Shown in pieces: positions 28,220 to 38,238 of a stretch of DNA of 64,000 nucleotides; position 1 is the first letter of the stretch, and the number at the start of each line of letters is the position of its first letter. Under the pieces are notes generated by a model, which made no database searches, was not told where the DNA came from, and was given only the letters and a program-made list of their open reading frames with translations. Both the position numbers and the translations under genes were made by a program. Origin of the DNA: Anthracocystis setariae. Its lineage: Eukaryota; Basidiomycota; Ustilaginomycetes; Ustilaginales; Ustilaginaceae. The stretch is from contig CAKMXJ010000023.1 of the NCBI GenBank assembly GCA_928724745.1, positions 62,001 to 126,000 on the forward strand, given 5' to 3'.

Positions 28220-29908
28220 TCATGGTGAAGGGGGAGGGGGAGGGGGAGGGGTGTTGGGGGTGGTGGTGTCACCGCGGTAGAGACGGCGCATTTCAGCGCC
28301 GAGATCGACGCGTCTTTTGCCTTCGATGAAGTGCATGGCTTCCCTGTACGTTTGTGGGAGGACCTGTTGTTGTGTTGTGCCTAGATCGAAGCTGAAGTGG
28401 AACTGGTTTGCGAAGCGAGAAAGAGGGGCAGAATCGGGAGGGAGGGGGTGTTAGACGGGGTAGGACGAATAAGGGGTAGCGCGGGGGGGGGGAAGATGAA
28501 GCTTACAGTGTTGCTCTTTTTGCGTTCACCGGTTTCTAAATCGACGACTTCGGCAAGCACAATGACGCTAGCGATGGTGTGTCCTTGAGGATGCTGTTTT
28601 GGATCCGAAGTGTAGGCGATTTGGGATGAGAGCTGCAGCATAGCTCCGATAGGCACTGGAGCGTGGAACGAGAGCGCATCAAGCGCAAGGAACTGCACAT
28701 GTCGATTCACCAGTGACGCTGTATTCCAAAAAGAAGAGACCAAACCGTCAGCATCGATATCGGTTCCAGAAGCATCGTCGTTGAGTTGTAGACTTACCAG
28801 ATACCATCCAGGCGAGTTCGTATGCTGAGCGCATGAGAAAGCCACCAAAGATCTTCTGATGCACATTACGTTGCTGCGGATGCATGTGCATCGTTGTGCT
28901 CAACAGGGTCTTGTTGACTGGCACCAACTCGGATGCGCTCGATGGCTGCGTCTTAACCGCTGGGCCATGGACATCATCGGTGTCGAACATGCCAGCACGA
29001 AGTCCTCGGATGTACTGGCTATGCAGCAACAGCGCTTCGTCTTTGCTCGGAGGTACCTTCTCAAGTGAGGAGGCCGCCTCGGCGCGCTTACGATTCTTGT
29101 GGCTCTCACCCATAGCAAACAGCGCCTTCTCAGCTTCAGTCTCAGCGATGAGAGGCGCAACGCGTTGGCTGCTGAGCGTATGTGAGTTTCGTGCGGCCAT
29201 GGTGAATCGACCCATGAGACAGATCTTGTTGGGCTGCAACGGCTCGGTGAGTTGCTCGATGGCCACGGAAACCTCCATGCTACTGTTACCGACATAGATG
29301 ACGTTACCACTGAGACGGTAGTTGGCATCAGCGGTGATGGGAGCGAGCAGATCGAGACGGTCCACAGAGGCTGTGACGATATATACGGGAGAACCCGTCT
29401 CGCCAGGACGACCACCAAGAGCATGTTGATACGAGATATTGCCTGCCAGACCATCAAGGTCTTCGAGGATCTTGCCAAGGCGGATGAGACCGGAAGTAGC
29501 AATGTACTTTTCGAGCAACTCGGGATCCTCAGTGAAGGGAAGGTACAGTTCGACGTAGCTGTCCTGCATTCGTTTTGGCTTGAGGAAGGATTCGGGCAGC
29601 TCGTAAGCATCCTTGTCCTTATCGCCGGTGACAGCAGAGGGTTGTTCTTGCAACTGACACTGCATTTCCTTCATCCAAGTCCTGTGAGGGGCAACGCGGG
29701 ACGGCATGCTCAGCTTGAGCTTTTGCGGATGTGCGCTTCGCACTTCGGCCATGAGCTTGTGGATCTCGCGAACCGCATTGGTCTCTTGCAGCGGATATGC
29801 CTGCTGCGTGAGATGACGTTGGAATTGCCGAGGCCAAGTCAGCGCTGAGCTTGGCTTGCCACCGTTGCGCACAAGAGCATGAACGAGTGATGAGCGAGGT
29901 GACGCCAT
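28220..29908 (-). CDS. Acyl-CoA thioesterase, double hotdog (ACOT9-like, three exons)
   Basis: My model, 501 residues, is complement(join(28220..28402, 28507..28718, 28798..29908)). The introns are 79 bp (GTAAGT) and 104 bp (GTAAGC) and both keep the frame. A presequence-like N terminus rich in Arg and Gln precedes two hotdog halves. The first contains IRLGKILEDLDGLAGNISYQ. The second contains HQKIFGGFLMRSAYELAWM, which runs across intron 1 into ASLVNRHVQFLALDALSFHA. The last exon gives FHFSFDLG and then TYREAMHFIEGKRR, the usual end of this family, followed by a Pro-rich tail. These enzymes cut acyl-CoA to free acid and CoA, typically in mitochondria. A GGGGAGGGGG run in the DNA underlies the Pro tail, so slippage there could vary its length. 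Confidence 0.88.
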
Positions 29909-30890
29909 GGTGGGATCACAGTATGTTGAGGGGTTCGCCAGTTGGCCCTAGACGGCGTAGGATGGAGCCTCTTTCGACAGTCGGTCTCTTGTACTTGACG
30001 GCGATGCCGAAGATGGATTGCGATGGGATTGTTGCCCCTGTATCGAGAGACGAGGCTCGTTGCTTTAAAGGAGGCGTGAGAGTCTTGTCGGGTAAAGTCG
30101 TGGTGCAGCAAAGACAGCATGACTCCACTTGCCCAATGCCAAGTACCATCCGCGGCTGATCCGATACTGCCGAATCTTCGCTACTCTGACCAGAGTCAGG
30201 TCAGGGTCTGCCTTTCCGACGGATCTCTCCGGAAGGCGGTTGAGATTTTCGAGCAAAGTTCTGAATGTGGAATCGTGATGGCGCACATAGATTGTAAAGA
30301 AAACAATAAGCATGAAATCAAAGCTTGACTCATCCTAAGCTAGGTGCAAAAACAATAGCAGGTCGCTTGGGGCCGAAGCTCAGTCAGCTTCAGCCAAATA
30401 CAGTGAAGCATCGACAAGGCGCTCTGTACTGTACTGTGTCAGGAAAGGCGAATTTTGCTCGAAAATCACTCCACTCTCACCCCCGCACAATCACCACAGC
30501 CCCGCGCCAGAGCCCATTTTCAGCTTAGCTTAGGCAGGATCCCTTAGCGAAGTGACGCTACACAGCCGAACCGGCGACCGGCGCCCGCGCGCCCGTTTGC
30601 CTCAGCTAGCGAGACTCACTGGCAACCAATTTGGCCCGTTTTGGCCATTTTCACTCTTACTACTGTACTTTGGGTCGAGCAACCTCTCTTCACCAGCGTC
30701 TACGCTACCACCAATAATACCTTCATCACCACCCACCCACCCTATCATCGTCATCGGCCGAAGGTACCGGCATCAGCACCAGCAGCAACATCAAAGGCTT
30801 CGATTCGGATCTTGCTCATGACCCGACTCTCATGAGCCCATAACCCGCTCTCGATCCTTCCCGGGCCGCTGCCCCCAGAACGCTACTACC
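29909..30890. other. Divergent promoter region between thioesterase and GILT-like genes
   Basis: About 980 bp with no supported gene. It contains a CTGTACTGTACTGTG motif near 30425-30440 and a pyrimidine/CA-rich stretch before 30890 that is probably a 5' leader. Confidence 0.45.
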
Positions 30891-33800
30891 ATGCCGACAT
30901 TTGCATCTCGCAAGGCGGGATGGCGCGCATCTGCGTCAACTCTCCTTGCCCTTGGCCTCTTCCCTGTACTTCTGTCGCTGGCACCTTCAACCACCGCCAG
31001 CCCAACCAGCCACACAGTTGTACCACGTTCTCAATCGCCTTTTACCACTTCGGATGACGCCTCGCAGATGGAAGACGCTTTCGGCTTACAGCGAGTCGAC
31101 GTCACACTCGCAGTCATGTCCAAATGTCCCGATGCGCTCGCCTGCGAAGCTGCATTCGACAAAGTGCTGGATCGCGTCAACGCCAAAACACGTCTCACCA
31201 TGACATACATCGGCTCCACTTCGGACGACCACGAGCATCACCCGTACGGCGTCGTTTGCAAGCATGGTGAGGAAGAGTGCGATGGCAATGTTCAACAGCT
31301 CTGCGTTCAAGATGCGCTTGATCCTGCTCGTGCCGGTCGAGACTATGATCTTAGCCCCAGCGCCGCTCAGAAGAAGTGGTGGAACTTCCTCCAATGCCAA
31401 AACTACGCAGGCAAGTCCAGAATCGGCGATGAAGCCCTCGCTCAGCGATGCTTGCGTCTGGTCGATGGCCCCTCTTGGGACAAGGATGGCATTTCCAAGT
31501 GCATCCATGGTAAACGAGGTCGCAAGCTCCTCCAGCACAGTGTCGAGGCTGCTCAACGCCGCAACATGACCAAATCTTGCACCATCGAGTTCGAAAGCGG
31601 CAAGAGATGCATCCGCGATGATGGCGTCTGGAAAGACTGCGATCTCGGTCACCAACCTTCCGACTTTATCGCCGAGATTGAACGCATCTGGAACAGCAAA
31701 AACGCTGGTTTCAATGGGTACGATGACCTTCCAGCAACCAGAACGGTCATGCCGCCAGCATCGAGGCTTGTCAAGCGACAGTCCAACTCGACCGATACCT
31801 CCACCACCTTCCCGTCTGCCACTTCGGGCTTTGGCGACCCCTTCGCCGGATCCCGTACCCCGCCCAGCGTATTCGTAAGTACCTTCTCCCCCTTTTCCGC
31901 CTACGTCTCCCTTCCCAACATCTCTCGCGGCCCTTCTTTCCAGTTGCGTACTGTTGCGTACTGGATAAATCTTTCCTCCAGAGAGTGGATCGCACTTAGG
32001 AAGCTCAAGTGCGCCAGGCCAGTCCCATGTCTAAACGTGGCTGCATTGTGTGGCCTGGCTGGTCTGACTATCTTGCTGCTTGCAGTCACCTCACATCGCC
32101 ACGTCGGTTTGATCATTGCGCAGCCGCTCAACACCAACTCTTGTAACCTTTGCCATTCCTCCCTTTTCTGCTTGTTCTTTCTCTCGCTTCCCGGCTTCTT
32201 TCGCCTGCCCCTATCTCCTCCATACGCTGCAGACTTTGATCATTGGTTAGTACACGTCTCTTACCCCTTTGCCTTCTTCTCTTGCTTCTGGTCTGCATCG
32301 CATACCTTTCAGCATCATCTTCTTCCTCAGCACGTTCTTCGTTCTGCCGGTCGACTTGCCAAAAGACAAAGCACCGCTCCTTTTTCAGGTCCTAACCTTC
32401 CCATTCCCTTTCTTGCTTTCGCCGTTGCAGCCATCGCCCTCTTTGTCATTGTTGTCTGCTTTGTCCTGTTGAGGATCATCATGCGCAACCGCCGCCTCCG
32501 ACGTCTCGGACTCCTCCCCGAAAGCCCCTTTGATCGTCTTCTCGGACCAACTCCCGAGATCAAAGACACGCTGGTTCCGCCTAAGCTGCTCGAGGCTCGC
32601 ATTGCTCACGACTTCCGACCGGCTGGCTACGATGCCGAAGTCAGAGCTAAGGGTTGGGATGCAGTCATGCCAATCTCCGCCGCCGTCCCACCGGTCCTCT
32701 ACTCTGATCTCTTCCCTACTCAGCCAAAAGGTCAAGATTCCAGCATTGCTGATGGTGAAGCTAATGCCGGTGTTCAGAACGGTTTCTCATATCCGCCCAC
32801 TTCTAATGCATCAGCAGGCGGACTGAGAGGTCGCTTTCACGTTCCCCCCTTCTTGCGACGCGGCGATGGCAGCCACCATGACGATGCTTCAGGCGCCGAC
32901 AGCAACCACGCTTCCAACGAAGCTGGAGGCGCTGGCATCGATACTGGCTCCAAAGCCTCCGCTCCGGATACCACCACACCAGCGTCGGTCAATGTCACTG
33001 TACTCATCGCCATGCCTTCGCAGCGCACGGTCTTCCCTAGCATGCCAGCATTCAACTCTTCAACCTTGAGGTCGCAACGGTCCATGACTATGGATGGTGT
33101 TGCCACCGCTAAGATTGACGAGATCGAAGAGGACGGAGAGGCAACTGACGCTCGCAGCCTTCGACGAACAGCCAGTATCAAGAGTTTCCGCACGGCAGCT
33201 TCGCAAAAGAGCATTGGAGATGCCCGCAGGGAGGCTTTCTTCAACAAGATGAACGACGAAGAAGGTAACGCAACCGGCAACGCTCACCTCCACCCGTCGC
33301 ATCTTGACGAAGAGGATGAAGAGGAGTTGCCAGAGCTCGTGTTTGGAACCGCCAGTGTTCCTATCTTTACCCGAATCAGTGGGTCCGCGCCCGCGGGTCG
33401 AAATCCGTTCGCTGGCAGTCCCGAAGCTTACGAGCCGCTGCGTTCTGAGTTGCAACGCCTCGTAAAGAGCGCTCACGATGCACGCGAACGCAAGGCCGTC
33501 ATGGAGGCCGCCGCCAAACAGGCGGAGAAGGATGCCGCTAACGCCGACGATGGACAGACCACCATTGACGAAAGGTCGACCAACCAGGCTCCACATGTCG
33601 GCGGAGCAACTACTACAGGTATTGCAGGTGACGGGCCTCGTGCCAGTGTTAGCGAAACCATTGACAGCGAAACGGCTGCCATCATCGGATCGAACAACGT
33701 TGCCACGATTCCGGCCACTCATCACGAGGGACTGGACAATGCAGTGGGTCGCGTGATGATGCCCCAACCGTCCGTCACTCTGCAAGGCACTTCGACCTCG

Positions 33801-33944
33801 GCTTCGGCAATTGGTGGTCCAGCTAGTCGATTGGCGGAAGAGCCTCGAAGTTCGAGCTTGTCGCGTGACGAGACGGCCAGTCACGACAACACCGTCACGC
33901 TCGACCCTCTGCTCGGCAATGCTGCGCCATCAAGAACAACCTGA
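30891..33944 (+). CDS. GILT-like protein with transmembrane segment and long cytoplasmic tail (probably one intron)
   Basis: The frame is open over the full span, but a good GTAAGT donor at 31875 and a TTCCTCAG acceptor ending at 32330 suggest a 456-bp intron that leaves the frame intact. The spliced product would be 865 residues. A signal peptide (about 1-36) is followed by a GILT domain with the full GILT signature CKHGEEECDGNVQQLC near residue 124. The redox site reads SKCPDA (Cys79), without the second Cys of CxxC, so thiol reductase activity is doubtful. After a Ser/Thr-rich KRQ-containing linker comes one hydrophobic segment, IPFLAFAVAAIALFVIVVCF, then a basic stop-transfer stretch and a tail of about 500 residues, Ser/Asp-rich and probably cytoplasmic. 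The intron could instead contain a small exon. The intron call is inference. Confidence 0.78.
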   Translation: MPTFASRKAGWRASASTLLALGLFPVLLSLAPSTTASPTSHTVVPRSQSPFTTSDDASQMEDAFGLQRVDVTLAVMSKCPDALACEAAFDKVLDRVNAKTRLTMTYIGSTSDDHEHHPYGVVCKHGEEECDGNVQQLCVQDALDPARAGRDYDLSPSAAQKKWWNFLQCQNYAGKSRIGDEALAQRCLRLVDGPSWDKDGISKCIHGKRGRKLLQHSVEAAQRRNMTKSCTIEFESGKRCIRDDGVWKDCDLGHQPSDFIAEIERIWNSKNAGFNGYDDLPATRTVMPPASRLVKRQSNSTDTSTTFPSATSGFGDPFAGSRTPPSVFVSTFSPFSAYVSLPNISRGPSFQLRTVAYWINLSSREWIALRKLKCARPVPCLNVAALCGLAGLTILLLAVTSHRHVGLIIAQPLNTNSCNLCHSSLFCLFFLSLPGFFRLPLSPPYAADFDHWLVHVSYPFAFFSCFWSASHTFQHHLLPQHVLRSAGRLAKRQSTAPFSGPNLPIPFLAFAVAAIALFVIVVCFVLLRIIMRNRRLRRLGLLPESPFDRLLGPTPEIKDTLVPPKLLEARIAHDFRPAGYDAEVRAKGWDAVMPISAAVPPVLYSDLFPTQPKGQDSSIADGEANAGVQNGFSYPPTSNASAGGLRGRFHVPPFLRRGDGSHHDDASGADSNHASNEAGGAGIDTGSKASAPDTTTPASVNVTVLIAMPSQRTVFPSMPAFNSSTLRSQRSMTMDGVATAKIDEIEEDGEATDARSLRRTASIKSFRTAASQKSIGDARREAFFNKMNDEEGNATGNAHLHPSHLDEEDEEELPELVFGTASVPIFTRISGSAPAGRNPFAGSPEAYEPLRSELQRLVKSAHDARERKAVMEAAAKQAEKDAANADDGQTTIDERSTNQAPHVGGATTTGIAGDGPRASVSETIDSETAAIIGSNNVATIPATHHEGLDNAVGRVMMPQPSVTLQGTSTSASAIGGPASRLAEEPRSSSLSRDETASHDNTVTLDPLLGNAAPSRTT

Positions 33945-34205
33945 GCTTGTACTGTATTTGCTTCTTCTCGTGCCATTCTGGATCTGCACCTTTTATTTTG
34001 TTTTTCCTTCGACATGATACCATAGTCTCGTGCTTTGATTGCTTTCTCTTTCAAGAGGTGTTTGTGCAAGGTGAAATGGAACGGTGCTTGTCAATCAACG
34101 GGTCTTTGGATGGTCAAAAAGGTCGTTATTGCCGATGGGAAGACACGTATACACATGGGTGCGTGGGCGTTGAGAGAGGGGGGGCGTAACAAAGGAGGGG
34201 GTCGA

Positions 34206-37200
34206 CTATTCAGGCATGGTGGTGGTGCGCAAGAAGGTACGTCTGGCGATACCGGAGTGATCGACGTGGATGATGGAGTATCTGTGTGAGGAGGGGGAGA
34301 TGGCGAAGCCGGTGGTTGGAGAAGGGATGGGACGTTTTCGACGGTAGATGGGACGAGGAGTGTTGGCGAGGCTGTTTGGGTCGAAATCGGGAATGGCGTA
34401 TTCCCACGATTCGGCTTTGGAAGCGTCAAACTCTGTGTCGAGATCTTGAACTGCGATGGGTGACGAGGTGGTAGAGGAAGAGAGGGAGAAGAGACTGGTG
34501 ACCCAACCCGATGCGTCGCTGAGAAGGCCACTGACAACGGCGGGGAGGTAGGAGGTGGACGAAGTGGTCTCCGTGCTAACCACCGATGTCGCAGAGCTGG
34601 TTAGGCCGAGAAACGATAGCAGATGTTGGGGCAGAAGCGGCATATAGCCAAGGACACTCGTCATAGCCCCCACCTCTTCGGTCTTCGTATCATCCTCAGA
34701 AACCACTTCTGCATCCACACCTGCCTTACGGATCAAGCTCGCACCAATCCGACTGGACCCCGCCAGAAACTCGATCAGCACCGTCCCACCTTGCATATTG
34801 ATCATCCTTTCGGCGCGTTGACTCTGCATCTGCTGCTTCCGTCTCGCCTTGTCCGCTGCTCGCGCTTTTTCTTCCACGGAGAAGAGTTCAAACGCCGAAT
34901 CGTCTGCCACGAAGCGAGGCGAAGAGAGGATCGACGACGCGTAAAGCCCCGGCTCACCTCGAGCAGCGAGGTGCGTGTAGGGTGCGTCGATAGGGAGCTG
35001 ATCATTTTCGAGTGCTTCGCGCCAGATTCGGTCTTCAATGGAACGCACTTCGTCGGTTCGTAATGCTGTGCGTGGGAGGTGATGACCCGGTCCTTTCCTC
35101 TCTGGCAATGGTGCGACAACTTCTGCATCAGATGGTTGAGCAGCAGCAGCAGCCTTCTGAGCCTCATCTTCAACTTCTGCATCCGAAAGGAGTTCGAGCG
35201 CAGTCTCGGCTTTGCTCGTACGATCCGAAACCTCGGTCGCCTGTCTTGCGGCTACACCTCGTTTTTGTGGACTCGACTTCTTCTTATTCTTGCCTCTGAC
35301 CTTCCTCCACATCTTCACTGCCGGGCCTCCGACCGTGCTTCCGCTCACGTCCGACTCCATACCCTCTTCGGTTTGGACATCTTGCAGCAGCTCCGGCTTG
35401 TGGCTTTCAAGATCGTGGGCATTGTTACCTATGATGGAGATGAGGCTCGCAGTGAGATTGTGGTGCGTGATCGAGCTGGGTTCGATTTCGAGCGCGTCCG
35501 AATCGTAGCTTGACATTGCTTCGGCATCTGACTCGGCAGAGAAGAAGGCAGCAGAGGCGGTGCTGTCTCGGACGCAAGGGGCTGCATCCGTGAGGGTTCG
35601 GCGAACTTGTGGCGGCGAGGGTTGCTTGGGTGGAAGAGGCGGGGGAGCAAAGGTGTCGCTTGCGAGCATTGAGGACGGCCGCAAAGTGCCCCGCATAGTA
35701 CCTGCATCGCGATAGGCAGGGATCGGACGAGCATGTATCATGCTTTGTCGCGGAGTGTAAAGCTCTTCCTGATCGGCTACGATACTGATCGGCTCGTCGG
35801 ACAGCTCCTTGTCCTGCGTTTGGAGACTAAGAGCGCGTTCTGCTACTGGATCCTGAAGGAGCTGGACGTGTTCTTCAAGACAAGCCTGCATTTCGGCCTC
35901 TTCGTCACCGTCAGTATCCGTCTCATCGCTGCTCGAGGATGCTACCGCTCGAGCATCCCGGGACTCGGATTGATCAGGATCAAGATTAACATCGGAGGCC
36001 AAGATGCCAACAATTTGGCCAGTGATGTTGTCGACGGCAACAAGGCTGTTTCGATACTCGGGACGTGAGGTGACAGCAGAGTGTTTGACGTCGCGTAGAA
36101 TGACGGCTGGATTGTCGCCAATTGTGACAGCCGAAGAGCCATCGCGAAGATGCCTTGATCGTACAGTGAGGCATGGTGCGGTTGGTGCAGCTTGAATGGG
36201 CTCAACTTGATCCGTGGCATCTTGAGTCCGGTCCTTGGTAGGAGTTTCCAAGAAATTTTGCGAGACAACAGCCTCTGTCGAGGTAGAAGCCTCAGTCACG
36301 AGAGCGGCTTGATCCATGAACGCGAAGGCTGTTTGTGGAGGTTCTGGGCTGCTGCCTTCGAGAGGTTCGGGCATGGCTTTGAACTGAGGAATGGGAGGGA
36401 GTGTTCTGTGGGTAGCGGCAGCATGAGGTGAATTCGAAAGCTGAGTGCTCTTTTCTTGGACGATGTGTAGCTTCGGTGCCAGCTCCGTCTGGATTAGAGG
36501 AGCTGCTTCAGGTTCGGAAATGTAGCTGTCTTTCCAAGGGTATCCGTTGCTTTCCTTGAGCCATGGCGGAAGGGGAGGTAGCTGGGCTGGGTAGGACTGG
36601 AGAAGATTTTGGACATGGAGCACAACTGGAGCCGGGGTACCAATGAGCCATACGGTCCAGATGGCTCTGCGACCAACGCCAACGTTTTGCCATCTGTATC
36701 GATCAAGTGCTCCTTCCTCTCCGACGTCCTCGAAGAACCAGAAGCTGCCGCCATCTAGACCATCTGGGCCGGCGCCCAAGCCTGGATAGAGAACACGATC
36801 GGCAGCATCGAAGCCTTTGATCTTGGACTGGGAGATGAGTTGACCCGAGACGGGATCGCTCTGGAAGGAGCGGAATGGGAGCACAAAGCGACGCGCCGCT
36901 CCGTGGAGTTGCTGATCGTCGAAACCGACGGATAAGACAAGAGTGGCGATGGTGGGGTCAAGCGGGTCCGGAACGACGAGAATGGAGAGGGGGCCGTAAA
37001 CATCTTGCAAGACCACATCGGAGGGGGAGATGCGGCCGACACCGAGGGTATCGATGGGGACGTGTGCGTTGATACGAGGAGGAGGCTGAAGCTGAGGAAC
37101 AGTCTTGACGAGACGAGCGGCAGGGTGGCGGAAGACGGTGAGGGTGGGCAGCGAGCGTGGTCGCCTCGGTGGCGGCGTGGTATACATAGGCATCGCCGCT

Positions 37201-37208
37201 GCACTCAT
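34206..37208 (-). CDS. Large protein of unknown function
   Basis: A single exon for 1000 residues that I do not recognise. Residues about 30-235 look folded: beta-rich segments such as DVVLQDVYGPLSILVVPDP and RAIWTVWLIGTPAPVVLHVQ, ending with a Pro-rich patch. The middle is disordered and acidic, with many Ser and Pro. A basic patch (KVRGKNKKKSSPQKRG) is near residue 640. A helical charged segment near 780-820 and a hydrophobic Ser/Thr-rich stretch near 870-940 follow. No signal peptide is present and no clear membrane span. It is convergent with the GILT-like gene (260 bp between stops) and divergent from the RING gene. The ATG at 37208 is the first in frame. Confidence 0.8.
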   Translation of the reverse strand: MSAAAMPMYTTPPPRRPRSLPTLTVFRHPAARLVKTVPQLQPPPRINAHVPIDTLGVGRISPSDVVLQDVYGPLSILVVPDPLDPTIATLVLSVGFDDQQLHGAARRFVLPFRSFQSDPVSGQLISQSKIKGFDAADRVLYPGLGAGPDGLDGGSFWFFEDVGEEGALDRYRWQNVGVGRRAIWTVWLIGTPAPVVLHVQNLLQSYPAQLPPLPPWLKESNGYPWKDSYISEPEAAPLIQTELAPKLHIVQEKSTQLSNSPHAAATHRTLPPIPQFKAMPEPLEGSSPEPPQTAFAFMDQAALVTEASTSTEAVVSQNFLETPTKDRTQDATDQVEPIQAAPTAPCLTVRSRHLRDGSSAVTIGDNPAVILRDVKHSAVTSRPEYRNSLVAVDNITGQIVGILASDVNLDPDQSESRDARAVASSSSDETDTDGDEEAEMQACLEEHVQLLQDPVAERALSLQTQDKELSDEPISIVADQEELYTPRQSMIHARPIPAYRDAGTMRGTLRPSSMLASDTFAPPPLPPKQPSPPQVRRTLTDAAPCVRDSTASAAFFSAESDAEAMSSYDSDALEIEPSSITHHNLTASLISIIGNNAHDLESHKPELLQDVQTEEGMESDVSGSTVGGPAVKMWRKVRGKNKKKSSPQKRGVAARQATEVSDRTSKAETALELLSDAEVEDEAQKAAAAAQPSDAEVVAPLPERKGPGHHLPRTALRTDEVRSIEDRIWREALENDQLPIDAPYTHLAARGEPGLYASSILSSPRFVADDSAFELFSVEEKARAADKARRKQQMQSQRAERMINMQGGTVLIEFLAGSSRIGASLIRKAGVDAEVVSEDDTKTEEVGAMTSVLGYMPLLPQHLLSFLGLTSSATSVVSTETTSSTSYLPAVVSGLLSDASGWVTSLFSLSSSTTSSPIAVQDLDTEFDASKAESWEYAIPDFDPNSLANTPRPIYRRKRPIPSPTTGFAISPSSHRYSIIHVDHSGIARRTFLRTTTMPE

Positions 37209-38238
37209 CTGTGCTCTCTGATACTGCTAGGATGATGTTTGTGGTGGGTTAGAGCTGAAGGTTCTGTGAGTCCATTGATGGCGCAGAGGGTATATGATGG
37301 AGGAGGGTATATGGGTGACAAGGAGGGAATCTGGTCGCGGATTTTTGGGGGCCGAGATAGGATGATGGCTCATCAGCCAAGGCATCGGCCGATGCGACAA
37401 GGGAGACGTGAGGGTTTGTGAGCAGCCATGTGAATGCTTGCTGGCTCATCACCCATCTCGAAAGCCTCGTTTGACCCCTGAAGGGGCAACCCCCCGAAAG
37501 GGTGAAGGCGCTTAATTGGTGGGGTTGTGACATGTCAAGAGGAGGAGACAAAGGCGTAATCTGCAAGTGCGAGACCCCTGAGTGGCTTCCGCATGAATTT
37601 TGCTTGCGATGCTGCATCAGTGATTTGTATTCAAGCGGCACATCCGTGAAATGTCGGTCCTGCATCCGAATACTGTACCAGATTGGATGCAGGCACTTCA
37701 GCCTGGACCCTGTTGGTCTCAATAAATGTTGGTCTTGTCTCGTCGGAATCTCCGTGTGTTGTGTCTTTCAACGATCTCACACAACGCAAAACAAAGATGG
37801 ATTATAGCTCTCAGAAGTGCGAGAAGCTCGTCGAAGTCTCACATCATCATGAACTGGACGCGCGCAGTGTCGCAATATCATACGGTAATACCCCCAAAAT
37901 GTGGAGTGAAGCGGCAGTTGCACACAACATCGGCTATCAAAATTGGGCGAACGGAAATAAGGCCAAAAGAAAAGAGAGCTTTATATATCTTATGCAACCA
38001 ACTGCGCAGCAGTTCAGAGCGTTTCCGCACTCACCAACCCTCGCGACCCTGCATCCCCACTCTCCAGTACTATGTTGCACCGCCGCACTTGATTTAATCT
38101 TGTTTCTCTTTCCCATCATCATCATCATCATCATCATCTGCCCCACCATTGGTTTCCCATTTCGCTTTCTACATTCCTCACCATTCCCCTGATTTCAAAG
38201 GAAACGGCCACGCATATGGCTGAAGCCAATCCATCAAA
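37209..38238. other. Divergent promoter region between the 1000-residue protein and the RING gene
   Basis: About 1.03 kb with no supported gene. A C-rich/G-rich inverted repeat (CCCCTGAAGGGG and neighbouring CCCCCCGAAAGGG) is near 37467-37502. An (ATC)n microsatellite runs at about 38114-38138, in the likely 5' leader of the RING gene. Confidence 0.45.

Noticed and set aside
37460..37505. Terminator-like hairpin CCCCTGAAGGGG
   Set aside because: It lies in a divergent promoter region rather than after a gene and has no T-run, so no function can be supported.
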